A stretch of 64,000 nucleotides of DNA. Source: Streptomyces sp. TBY4. Lineage in GTDB: Bacteria; Actinomycetota; Actinomycetes; Streptomycetales; Streptomycetaceae. Both the position numbers and the translations under genes were made by a program. Shown here one piece after another: positions 25,402-33,460 of the stretch. The stretch lies in assembly GCF_024213195.1 (NCBI RefSeq), contig NZ_JANAVF010000014.1:124001-188000 (forward strand), written 5' to 3'. The notes beneath the pieces were generated by a model. That model was given only the letters and a program-made list of their open reading frames with translations, made no database searches and was not told the origin of the DNA. Within the stretch, counting starts at the first letter, position 1. Every line of letters starts with the position of its first letter.

Positions 25402-25465
25402 AAACGGGGAGCAGCTCCCCGGTTCACGGGGACTCTGGTTCAAACGGGGAGAGGGTCCCCGCTTA
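25402..25465. promoter_or_regulatory. Two 40-bp-phased inverted repeats, candidate TetR operators
   Basis: AAACGGGGAGCAGCTCCCCG at 25402 and AAACGGGGAGAGGGTCCCCG at 25442 start exactly 40 bases apart (near four helical turns). Both have GGGGA/TCCCC arms. A weaker relative (AAAACGG then CGGTTTT) lies just upstream of the downstream MFS gene, about 24401-24426. The spacing and palindromy suit cooperative binding by the adjacent TetR protein. Confidence 0.55.
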
Positions 25466-25478
25466 TTTCACTCTTCCG

Positions 25479-25494
25479 TGTGACCTGGGTCACA
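25479..25494. promoter_or_regulatory. Crp-like binding site
   Basis: TGTGACCTGGGTCACA is a perfect TGTGA-N6-TCACA palindrome and also fits the Streptomyces Crp form GTG-N6-GNCAC. It is 138 bases upstream of the M6 protease ATG and 136 bases from the TetR gene. Confidence 0.5.
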
Positions 25495-25631
25495 CCAGAG
25501 AGTGTCTTTTGGTCCGGTTTGTTCCCGTATGGCCTCTTCCGGCGCGCGAGCCCGCCCCAGCCGTCGGAGGGTGAGCCCACAGAGCGCAGTCCGGACCCGG
25601 CCGGCTGCCGCGGACCCGAAGGCCGATCTCC

Positions 25632-26912
25632 ATGCCGCAGACGCGCCACCGGATACGCAAGCCAAGCCGCACCAGCGTCTACATCGGCATGACCGCGCTG
25701 GCCCTCGGCATCACGGCCACGGCGAGCGCCGGCATATCCAGCCGCAGCCATTCGGCGGCCGGGCCGGTGGGCGCGACCAGCGCCGAATCGATGCTCGCCC
25801 CCTGCCGGATCGCCGGCGCGATGGGCGTGCAGATGTCCGAGGGGCTGCCGACCGCACCGGGGTACTCGCGCTCGACCGGCGAGGTCCGGGCACTGAACCT
25901 GATGATCGACTTCCCCGACGCCAAGGGCGAGGGGACGGCCTCCGACCGGATGGCGGAGTTCTTCCCCCAGACCTCCGACTGGTTCCGGATCAGCTCCTAC
26001 GGGCGGCTGACCTACCGGGCCGAGGCGCCGCTGAAGAACTGGCTGCGGATGCCGATGCCGTTCGCCGCGTACGGGATAGAGCGGGGTTCCGCGTACGAGC
26101 CCGGCTACCGCCAGCTGGTCGAGCACATCATCAAGGCCTCCGACGCCGAGGTCGATTTCTCCCGGTACGACCTGATCAACATCCTGGTCACCCCGAACGC
26201 CGGGCCCTCCGCCCTCGACACCGTCCTCTCCGTCACCTTCTCCGGCAACGGCGAGGCCCCGATGGCCGACGGAGTCCCGCTCTCCAACACGTCCTTCGTC
26301 TACAGCCGCCAGGACGACGGCTCCGGCTCCTACCGGGAGACCGGCTACCGCGTGCTCCCCCACGAGAACGGGCACGTCTTCGGCCTGCCCGACCTCTACA
26401 CCGCCGACGGCGGCGGCACGGTGGGGCACTGGGACATCATGAGCGAGGACTGGGGCGCCAACAACGACCTGCTGGGCTGGCACAAGTGGAAGCTGGGCTG
26501 GCTCGACAGCAACCAGATCAGCTGCGCCGGGAAGTCCGGGGTCAGCGACCACGTGCTGAGCCCGCTGGCCGTGGAGGGCGGCACCAAACTGGCCTTCATC
26601 CCCATCTCGGAGAGCGCCGGGTACGCGGTGGAGGTGCGCACCCGCGCCGGGAACGACGAGGCCGTCTGCAAACCCGGCGTGCTCATCTACAAGGTGGACT
26701 CCGAGGTGGACACCGGCCGCGGGCCCGTCACCGTCTCCGACAGCTCCGACGCCAGCGGCGGATGCACCCGGCGCTCCAACGTGCACGCCGAGCTCTCCGA
26801 CGCGCCGTTCCGGCCGGGCGAGACCTTCACCGACGAGAAGTCGGGCATCTCGGTCTCGGTCGTGGGCGAACTGCGCAACGGCAGCTACCAGGTCCGGGTC
26901 ACCCGGCCCTGA
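25632..26912 (+). CDS. Secreted M6-family zinc metalloprotease
   Basis: 426 residues. An N-terminal signal (basic MPQTRHRIRKPSR, then a hydrophobic core to about residue 35) directs export. Catalytic zinc site: HENGHVFGLPD at 244-254 (His244, Glu245, His248, third ligand Asp254 or a nearby residue), followed by a GHWDIMSEDW Met-turn-like segment. This is the HExGHxxGxxD/H pattern of M6 (immune inhibitor A-like) peptidases. Two Cys pairs may be disulfides. The family degrades extracellular proteins. A possible Crp site lies upstream. Confidence 0.88.
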   Translation: MPQTRHRIRKPSRTSVYIGMTALALGITATASAGISSRSHSAAGPVGATSAESMLAPCRIAGAMGVQMSEGLPTAPGYSRSTGEVRALNLMIDFPDAKGEGTASDRMAEFFPQTSDWFRISSYGRLTYRAEAPLKNWLRMPMPFAAYGIERGSAYEPGYRQLVEHIIKASDAEVDFSRYDLINILVTPNAGPSALDTVLSVTFSGNGEAPMADGVPLSNTSFVYSRQDDGSGSYRETGYRVLPHENGHVFGLPDLYTADGGGTVGHWDIMSEDWGANNDLLGWHKWKLGWLDSNQISCAGKSGVSDHVLSPLAVEGGTKLAFIPISESAGYAVEVRTRAGNDEAVCKPGVLIYKVDSEVDTGRGPVTVSDSSDASGGCTRRSNVHAELSDAPFRPGETFTDEKSGISVSVVGELRNGSYQVRVTRP

Positions 26913-27156
26913 GCTCCGCAGGTGGAACGGGACGGGGACGGCATACGGGCCGGGCCGGCCCGGGTCCTGCCCTCGACCCGCGCCCGCCCGCGCCGGGACC
27001 GGCACGGACCCGGACTGGACGCCCGGGACGGGCCCAGCGGCAGAAGGAAGTGCCGACCGTCGGCCCGCCAGGTCCCGACCTACGGCCCCCCGCCGGGCCG
27101 GATCCGTACCCGCATGGTTGGAAACCTGACCGTGTGACGACGTAGTAAGGAGACGC

Positions 27157-28083
27157 GTGAAGGCCTTCGCGCTGCGCCGTACCGGCGAGCCGCCCGCCGT
27201 ACTGGACCGGCCCGTCCCCGAACCGGGGCCGGGCGAGGTCCTCGTACGCACCACGGCCGCGCTCATCTGCGCCTGGGACGGGCACACCGCCGGCCCCGCG
27301 CCCGGCGGGCTCGGCCACGAGGCCGTCGGCGTCGTGGAGGAGGTCGGCCCCGGGGTCTGCCCGTCCTACGTCGGCCGGCGCGTCGGCGTCGAGGGCCACG
27401 GGCGGCTCGCCGAGTTCTTCCGCGCCCCGGCCGCCGGGGCCGGACTGGTCGCGCTCCCCGATGCCATCACCGACCACCAGGCCCTCTACGCGGCGGGCGC
27501 GCTCCCCACCGGCTTCGCCGCCGCCGAGGAGTCGGGGCCGCCCCCGGGCGGGAGCGTCGTCGTCTTCGGCCAGGGCGCGGTCGGACTCAGCGCCACCATC
27601 GCGGCCGGCCGGCTGCGCGGGGCCCGCGTCATCGCCGTGGAGCCGGAGATGAAGCGCCAGCGCCTCGCCCTGCGGTTCGGGGCCGACGTGGTGATCGACC
27701 CGGCCTACGAGGACACCGCCGAGCGGATCCTCGAACTGACCGGCGGCGCCGGCGCCGACCGCGCGATCATGGCGACGGCCGAGCCGGCCGCCGCGCGGGC
27801 CGCCCGCGGGGGGCTCTCCCGGGGCGGGAGGCTCACGTACGCCCGGTGCCGGCCGCCGCAGAGCAGCGGGGCGCGGCTCGCGCGGGCGCTGCACCTGATC
27901 GGGGACGGGCTGGTGGACCCGACGGTGATCACCACGCACGAGTTTCCGTTCCACCGTGTCGGGGAGGCCTTCGGGCGGCTCGCGGCCAAGGAGCCGGGCA
28001 TGATCAAGCCGGTCATCCTCTTCCCGCGGCCGGGGTCCCCCGACGCGGCCGCCTCCGTATCCGACGCCTCCGCTGCTCAGTAG
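27157..28083 (+). CDS. Zinc-type alcohol dehydrogenase-like oxidoreductase
   Basis: 308 residues, short for the medium-chain dehydrogenase family. The start is GTG 27157, with AAGGAG 5 bases upstream. The GroES-like domain has GLGHEAVGVVEEVGPGV and a Cys in ALICAWDGHTAG that could bind catalytic zinc. The structural four-Cys zinc lobe is missing. The Rossmann motif is VVVFGQGAVGLSATIAA. It probably oxidises a secondary alcohol with NAD(P). The ridA-like gene follows 28 bp later, so the two may be co-transcribed. Confidence 0.85.
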   Translation: MKAFALRRTGEPPAVLDRPVPEPGPGEVLVRTTAALICAWDGHTAGPAPGGLGHEAVGVVEEVGPGVCPSYVGRRVGVEGHGRLAEFFRAPAAGAGLVALPDAITDHQALYAAGALPTGFAAAEESGPPPGGSVVVFGQGAVGLSATIAAGRLRGARVIAVEPEMKRQRLALRFGADVVIDPAYEDTAERILELTGGAGADRAIMATAEPAAARAARGGLSRGGRLTYARCRPPQSSGARLARALHLIGDGLVDPTVITTHEFPFHRVGEAFGRLAAKEPGMIKPVILFPRPGSPDAAASVSDASAAQ

Positions 28084-28111
28084 CCCTCCCCGCCCCCCAG
28101 GAGATCCGATC

Positions 28112-28591
28112 ATGACCAGCACCCCCGAAGAGCGCCTCGCCGCCGCCGGGCTGAAGCTCCCGCCGACCCCAGAGCCGGTCGCCGTCTACGTCCCGGCCGT
28201 GCAGAGCGGGCACTACGTGTACACCTCGGGCCAGCTCCCGATGGTCGACGGGGCCCTCCCCCTCACCGGGAAGGTCGGCGCCGAGGTGACCGCGGAGCAG
28301 GCCAAGGAGCTGGCGCAGCAGTGCGCGCTGAACGCGCTGGCCGCCGTCACCTCCGTCGCCGGGGACCTGTCCGCCGTGAAGCGCGTGGTCAAGGTGGTCG
28401 GCTTCGTGGCCAGCGACCCGCACTTCACGGGACAGCCCGGGGTCCTCAACGGCGCGAGCGAGCTGCTGGGCACCGCCTTCGGCGACGCGGGCATCCACGC
28501 CCGCAGCGCGGTCGGCGTGAGCGTGCTGCCGCTGGACGCCCCCGTCGAGGTCGAGCTCGTCGTCGAACTGCACGTCCCGATGGGGCTCTAG
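28112..28591 (+). CDS. ridA: RidA (YjgF/YER057c/UK114) family protein
   Basis: 159 residues. It has YTSGQLPMVDGALP near the N-terminus, the active-site arginine in IHARSAVGVSVLPLDAPVEV and VELVVELHVP at the C-terminus. RidA enzymes are homotrimers that hydrolyse reactive enamine/imine intermediates released by PLP enzymes. The protein is about 30 residues longer than E. coli RidA, in the LGTAFG-type subgroup. It follows the alcohol dehydrogenase gene closely. Confidence 0.88.
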   Translation: MTSTPEERLAAAGLKLPPTPEPVAVYVPAVQSGHYVYTSGQLPMVDGALPLTGKVGAEVTAEQAKELAQQCALNALAAVTSVAGDLSAVKRVVKVVGFVASDPHFTGQPGVLNGASELLGTAFGDAGIHARSAVGVSVLPLDAPVEVELVVELHVPMGL

Positions 28592-28762
28592 GGGCGGCCG
28601 TACTCCGGCCCCGGTACCCGGCGAACCCACCGATCCCATGAAACAGGGCCCGCGAACTCACCCCGATTTCCGTTGAATTAGCCCAACGTAAAGGCCTGAC
28701 CTGCGGTTCAGTGGGGAGACGTCGCGATCGGGAACGCGGCGGCACATGGCAGGGTGGGGGTC

Positions 28763-30529
28763 ATGAGGCTGCGTGATCTGCTGTCGTCCGATGAGGCCCA
28801 GGCGCCTGAGGACCTCCGTCTGCTGCGCCTGCTGCGCCTCCCCGGCGGCGAGCGGGACCTCGACCGGACCGTCCTCGGGACCGTGACCATCGACCTGCCC
28901 GACCCCGGGCGCTTCGTGTCCCCCGGGGACCTGGTGCTGTCGGGGCTGGCCTGGCACCGCCGGGACGCGGGGGCCGATCCGTCCGACGGGTCCGAGGCGT
29001 CCGACGCGTCCGACCCGTCCGACGCGTTCGTCCGGGTCCTCGTGGAGGCGGGCGCCGTGGCGCTGGGGGCGGGCGAGGCCCGGTTCGGGCACGTTCCCGA
29101 CGATCTGGTGGAGGCCTGCGCCCGGCACGGGCTGCCGCTGCTCGCGGTGGGCGTGGAGGTGGCCTTCACCTCGGTCACCGAGCACGTGGCGCGCGGCCGG
29201 GCCGGGGAGCGGATCGGCGGCCTCGCCGCGCTCGTGGACCGGCACCGGCGCTTCAGCACCGACCGGCAGGCGGGGGCGGGCTCCGAAGCCCTCCTCGAAC
29301 TGCTGCTGGCCGAGCTGGACCTGCGCGCGCACATCCTCTCCCCGACCGGCCGTCAGATCGCGGGCGCGCGGCCGCTGCCGGAGAAGACGGCCTCGGCGCT
29401 GGCCGGGCGATTCCTGGCCGCCGGGCGGGCGGGCGAGTCGGCTCCGCACCGTACGGTCGCGCGCGGGACGGCCTTCTCGCTGTTCCCGGTCCGCTCCGGG
29501 GCGGAGGAAGAGGAGTCCGCTCCCCGTGCGGCACTGACCGACTGGGTGATCGCCGTCGAGGCCGACAGCGCCGACTGGAGCTCCGAGCGCCTCGGCCTGC
29601 TGGACCAGCTCGCGCGGCTGGTCGCGGTGGAGCGCGGGGGCCGCGACACCGACCGCACGGTGCGCAGGCGGGCCGCCGAACGGCTGCTGGCGCTGGTCGG
29701 TTCGGCCGCCGCCGGGGAGGACGGGCGGGCGCTCCTCGAGGAAGAGGAGGCGGCGGCCCGGCTCACGGCGGGGGCGGGCGGCGCGGGGGCCGGCGGCTCG
29801 GGGGCGGGGGCCTCGGAGGGCCGGCTGCTCTGGCAGGCCGTGTCGGCCGGGCTGGAGGCGCGGGGCGGGCACGGGCTGCCCGGGGCGGCGGGCGTACGCG
29901 ATCTGCTGGAGGAGATCCTGCTGCATCCGCGCTGTCTGGGGCCGGACGCCGGAGCGCGGATGGCCGCGACGGCCGGGGAAGGGGGCGGGGGCGGGGCCGA
30001 GGCCGTCGCCTTCGTGCTGGTCCCGGCGGACGCGCCCCTGACCCCCGACGCGGTCGCGCGGGTCGCCGGCGGCCCGCTGCCGCGCGCGCTGCGGGCCGGG
30101 GAGCGGCTGGCCTTCGGCATCAGCGATCCGGTGGGCGGGGCCGCGGAGCTGCGGCACGCGCTCGCGCAGGCCCGTAACGCCCGTCGGGTCGCGGCCCCTT
30201 CGGAACCGGTCGCCGCCTGCGGGCCGGACGACCTCGCCGCGCACGTCATGGCGCTGCTGCCGCTGATCCCGGCCGAGGTTCGGCGGGAGTTCAGCCGCCG
30301 GCTGCTGGCCCCGCTGACCGACTACGACCGGCGCTACCGCTCCGACCTGGTGCCGACCCTGCGGTCCTTCCTGGAGCACGACGGCTCCTGGGCGCGCTGC
30401 GGAGAGGCACTGCACCTGCACGTGAACTCGCTGCGCTACCGGATCAGCCGCATCGAGGCGCTGACGGGACGCAACCTGAGCCGGCTGGAGGACAAGATGG
30501 ACTTCGCCGCGGCCCTGCGGATGGGCTGA
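28763..30529 (+). CDS. PucR-family transcriptional regulator
   Basis: 588 residues. It has an N-terminal PucR purine-catabolism domain (MRLRDLLSS to about 150), a central GGDEF-like region and a C-terminal PucR-type helix-turn-helix (RSFLEHDGSWARCGEALHLH, then NSLRYRISRIEALTGR). These proteins activate catabolic genes, often for purines, allantoin or amino acids. Residues about 75-90 are a DPSDGSEASDASDPSD low-complexity insert. The target is unknown; no purine gene is in the window. Confidence 0.88.
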   Translation: MRLRDLLSSDEAQAPEDLRLLRLLRLPGGERDLDRTVLGTVTIDLPDPGRFVSPGDLVLSGLAWHRRDAGADPSDGSEASDASDPSDAFVRVLVEAGAVALGAGEARFGHVPDDLVEACARHGLPLLAVGVEVAFTSVTEHVARGRAGERIGGLAALVDRHRRFSTDRQAGAGSEALLELLLAELDLRAHILSPTGRQIAGARPLPEKTASALAGRFLAAGRAGESAPHRTVARGTAFSLFPVRSGAEEEESAPRAALTDWVIAVEADSADWSSERLGLLDQLARLVAVERGGRDTDRTVRRRAAERLLALVGSAAAGEDGRALLEEEEAAARLTAGAGGAGAGGSGAGASEGRLLWQAVSAGLEARGGHGLPGAAGVRDLLEEILLHPRCLGPDAGARMAATAGEGGGGGAEAVAFVLVPADAPLTPDAVARVAGGPLPRALRAGERLAFGISDPVGGAAELRHALAQARNARRVAAPSEPVAACGPDDLAAHVMALLPLIPAEVRREFSRRLLAPLTDYDRRYRSDLVPTLRSFLEHDGSWARCGEALHLHVNSLRYRISRIEALTGRNLSRLEDKMDFAAALRMG

Positions 30530-30633
30530 GCCCTGGCCGTCTCGGCGCGCCGGGGTGTGGTGCCGGGCGGCGCGGGTCGGGCAGGATCCGGAAGAGACGG
30601 CCCAGTCCGACCGGCATCCAGGGGGATCCGCGC

Positions 30634-31362
30634 ATGACCCGGCACATCGAGTTCGAACGGCTGCACAACTTCCGCGATCTGGGGGGCTACCGCACGCGGG
30701 ACGGCTCCACCGTCGTGTGGGGCGCCCTCTACCGGGCGGACTCGCTCGGCAAGCTCGCGGGGGCCGACTGGGACCGGTTCCTGGAGCTCGGCGTGCGCAC
30801 GGTCGTCGACCTGCGCTACCCCTGGGAGGCCGAGGCGAAGGGCCGGATCCCGGAGCCCGGTCGGTTCACCTACGCCAACCTCAGCATCGAGCACCGGCCG
30901 TACGACCAGGCCGAGATCGACCCGGACACCGACCCGTGGCGGTTCCTCGCGGACCGGTTCGCCGAGGTCGCCGAGGACGGGGTCGCGGAGATCCGCGCCG
31001 CGATCGAGCTGCTGGCCGAGGGGCCGGGCCCGGCCGTCTTCCACTGCACCTCGGGCAAGGACCGCACCGGGCTGATCGCCGCGCTCCTCCTGACCCTCCT
31101 CGGCGTGGACGAGGAGCAGATCCTCGAGGACTTCGCCCTGACCGAGCTGGCCACCGCCCGGCTGACGGCCGACTGGCACGCCGCCCACCCGGGCCGCACC
31201 ATGCGCTGGCCCTCGTACGGCCGTGCGCCCGCCGAGATCCTGCGCCTGACCCTGACCGACCTCACCACCCGCTACGGCTCGGTCGACGCCTACCTGACGA
31301 ACGAGGTCGGCATCACCCCGGACACGACGGCGCGCCTGCGGGCCCGGTTCCTGACGGTGTGA
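30634..31362 (+). CDS. PtpB-like tyrosine (dual-specificity) phosphatase
   Basis: 242 residues. The P-loop HCTSGKDRTG (Cx5R, near residue 132) is the signature of Y_phosphatase3/PtpB proteins, and NFRDLGGYRTRDG at the N-terminus is also typical of them. It hydrolyses phosphotyrosine and/or phosphoinositides. The Asp in LHNFRDLGG is conserved. The protein is cytoplasmic, with no signal. The ATG at 30634 follows GGGGGATCCGCGC. Transcribed alone. Confidence 0.88.
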   Translation: MTRHIEFERLHNFRDLGGYRTRDGSTVVWGALYRADSLGKLAGADWDRFLELGVRTVVDLRYPWEAEAKGRIPEPGRFTYANLSIEHRPYDQAEIDPDTDPWRFLADRFAEVAEDGVAEIRAAIELLAEGPGPAVFHCTSGKDRTGLIAALLLTLLGVDEEQILEDFALTELATARLTADWHAAHPGRTMRWPSYGRAPAEILRLTLTDLTTRYGSVDAYLTNEVGITPDTTARLRARFLTV

Positions 31363-31402
31363 CGGAAGGCGGCGGTCGGCCGCGGGCCACCGACCGCCCG
31401 CC

Positions 31403-32608
31403 TCAGGCGGCCCTGGCGGGCACGGGCAGGGGGCCGGACAGGCGTTGGTAGGCGTAGGCGGCCGAGACCAGGGTCATGTGGCGGTGCCAGCCGGGGAAGG
31501 AGCGGCCCTCGAAGTCCTGGATGCCGTGGTGTTCGCCCATGGCGGCGACCGTGTCGACGGCGCCCTGGAGGAGTTGCGTCAGGGCCAGCAGCTCTTCCAT
31601 GCGGCGGTGGACCAGGTTGGTGAGCCAGATGCGGCCGGGGCGGCGGCGGGCGGGCTCCCATTCCGCGAAGAGCAGGCCCGCGGCGACCGTGCGGGTCCCG
31701 TCGGGTCGCAGGACGGGGGTCCGGACCGGGACCGACACCACCTGGGCGCGCCGCGGGCGGCCGTCCTGGCCGACGACGGTCGTGATGTGGGGATGCCGGA
31801 CTCCGCTGTGCAGCAGCTTCTGCCGGGCGCTCTCCGCGGCCGGCCGCCCGCCGCCCGTGCCCGTGCCGGCAGGGCGGACGGGTGAGGGGTCGGGCAGCAG
31901 CTGCAGGTCGTCGGCGACGGCGAGGACGAAGCCGTGCCCGCTGCCGTTCAGCCGTTCCACGACCGGGCGGGCGTCGGGGGTGGAGCCCACGTCGGCGACG
32001 ACCGGGGCGGGCACGACCGAGGAATGCGCCGACAGCGCGTCCACCAGGCCCACCGTGTGGGCCCAGTGCGGCCGGAAGGGGACCGAGTCCGGCACCCGCG
32101 CCCTCCGCCGCGCCTCCGGGTCCTTCGTCCACCGCTCCGGCAGGTGCAGCCGCCACCCGACGGGCAGGTGCTCACGGCCTCCGGACAGGAACAGGCCTAC
32201 GCTGAGCTGGCAGTTGATGGTGCGGTCGAGTTCGGGGACGAACCGCCGGTGCACGCCGACCGAGTGGCTCCCCCGCTTGGGCAGCACGGCCGGTACGACC
32301 GTCCACGCCTGCGGGGTGAAGCGGCCGTCGATCCAGCGGGCGAGCTCCTGCCGGGTCGCGTTCCAGTCCCAGGGGCTGGTGTTCACGAACTGCTGGAGGG
32401 ACTGCGAGGCGGTGGCGGACGTGGTGACCGTCTCGGCCATCCGGCGCACCGATTTCCGCCCGCGCGTCGCGAGCAGTCCCCGCAGGTAGACCTCGGCCCA
32501 CTTCATCTGGTCCGTGCGCGGCAGCTGCGCGAACAACTCCTGGCTGAACGCCGAGACCGATGTGCGGTCGCCCGCCGGTCCACGACCGGTCGCTCCTGTC
32601 ACGGCCAT
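31403..32608 (-). CDS. IS701-like transposase, possibly domesticated
   Basis: 401 residues from ATG 32608. The C-terminal IQDFEGRSFPGWHRHMTLVS matches the YREK-equivalent/Glu region of IS701-type DDE transposases; upstream Asp candidates lie in VVADVGSTPDARPVVERL and FVLAVADDLQLLPDP. The N-terminal YLRGLLATRGRKSVRRMAE is also typical. No flanking inverted repeats or target duplication were found, and the gene is divergent from a TetR gene across a palindrome. It is therefore either an old insertion or a resident gene under TetR control. The canonical first-Asp context (ADAGYG) is altered to ADVGST. Confidence 0.75.
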   Translation of the reverse strand: MAVTGATGRGPAGDRTSVSAFSQELFAQLPRTDQMKWAEVYLRGLLATRGRKSVRRMAETVTTSATASQSLQQFVNTSPWDWNATRQELARWIDGRFTPQAWTVVPAVLPKRGSHSVGVHRRFVPELDRTINCQLSVGLFLSGGREHLPVGWRLHLPERWTKDPEARRRARVPDSVPFRPHWAHTVGLVDALSAHSSVVPAPVVADVGSTPDARPVVERLNGSGHGFVLAVADDLQLLPDPSPVRPAGTGTGGGRPAAESARQKLLHSGVRHPHITTVVGQDGRPRRAQVVSVPVRTPVLRPDGTRTVAAGLLFAEWEPARRRPGRIWLTNLVHRRMEELLALTQLLQGAVDTVAAMGEHHGIQDFEGRSFPGWHRHMTLVSAAYAYQRLSGPLPVPARAA

Positions 32609-32657
32609 TGCCGATACCCCCTTCGTCCTCCACGCCGACTCCCGGCAGCAAAAGCAT

Positions 32658-32671
32658 AGAGAACGTTCTCT
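32658..32671. promoter_or_regulatory. Palindromic operator between the transposase-like and TetR genes
   Basis: AGAGAACGTTCTCT, a perfect 14-bp palindrome in a local AT-rich stretch, 50 bases upstream of the transposase-like ATG and 114 bases upstream of the TetR ATG. Its GAGAAC core is shared with the receptor-site-like sequence at 54848. Confidence 0.6.
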
Positions 32672-32784
32672 TTTATTTCTCGGTACCGGTCCTACTTCCT
32701 GGAGTCGGCCCCCCGGCGGGCGCCCCGCGCCGCCAGGATGCTCCGGGGGGTGTCCCCGCATGCCCGCAGAGAAAGATCCAGAAG

Positions 32785-33405
32785 ATGCAGGAGCGCGCCG
32801 CCCGCACACGCAGCGCATTGATCCAGGCCGCGGCCCTGGAGTTCGAGCACCGGGGGTACGAAGGGGCGTCGCTCTCGCGGATCAGCGAGACCGCCCTCAC
32901 CTCGATCGGCGGGCTGACCTTCCACTTCCGTACGAAGAGGGCCCTGGCCGACTCCGTCGGCTCGGCCTGCCGGGCGAGCACGGCCCGCCATGTGACCGAG
33001 GCGCTGACCAGCCCCGATCCGCCGATGGTGGCCCTGGGATCCCTCGTCACGACACTGATGCGGCGCCTGGAGACCAGCGTGGAGGCCCGCGCCGCGGCCC
33101 GGCTGCGGCGCGAGCGGCTCGCTTCCGGGGGCGGCGGCCGGAGCGAGGCGCACACCTGGGCGCCGGCCCTGAAGGTGCTGCTCGCCCGCGCCCACGCGAC
33201 GGGCAGCCTGCGGGCGGACGTGGCGCCCGGAGTGGCCGAGGCGCTCATCGTCCGGCTCGTCGAGGGCACCGAGCTCTCCACCTGCCGCCGCCCCGCGGGG
33301 ACGCGTACGGACTGCTGCCCGCACGCGGCGTCGGCCGAGCAGGTGTGGGACCTGCTGCTGACCGCGATCGCCCCGCCGGGGGCGGGAGCGGGAGCGGGGG
33401 CCTGA
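32785..33405 (+). CDS. TetR-family regulator, gamma-butyrolactone-receptor-like
   Basis: 206 residues. The DNA-binding domain QERAARTRSALIQAAALEFE, then SLSRISETALTSIGGLTFHF resembles the ArpA/ScbR subgroup (RTRxxIxxAAxxxFE, LxFHF). The ligand domain is divergent and ends in an Ala/Gly tail. It may be a receptor or a non-binding pseudo-receptor. It is divergent from the transposase-like gene and convergent with the sugar transporter that ends the cyclitol operon. ATG 32785 fits the family N-terminus. Confidence 0.75.
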   Translation: MQERAARTRSALIQAAALEFEHRGYEGASLSRISETALTSIGGLTFHFRTKRALADSVGSACRASTARHVTEALTSPDPPMVALGSLVTTLMRRLETSVEARAAARLRRERLASGGGGRSEAHTWAPALKVLLARAHATGSLRADVAPGVAEALIVRLVEGTELSTCRRPAGTRTDCCPHAASAEQVWDLLLTAIAPPGAGAGAGA

Positions 33406-33413
33406 CGGCGGAA

Positions 33414-33452
33414 GGCGGCGCCGCGGAGGGAAGCCCCCTCCGCGGCGCCGCC
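33414..33452. terminator. Bidirectional terminator at the end of the cyclitol operon
   Basis: Perfect 17-bp stem (33414-33430 with 33436-33452) and 5-base loop between the convergent TetR gene and the sugar transporter gene. Confidence 0.85.
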
Positions 33453-33460
33453 GCCGTGCG

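Noticed and set aside
31385..32700. Complete insertion sequence with terminal inverted repeats
   Set aside because: I could not find matching ends or a target duplication around the IS701-like gene.
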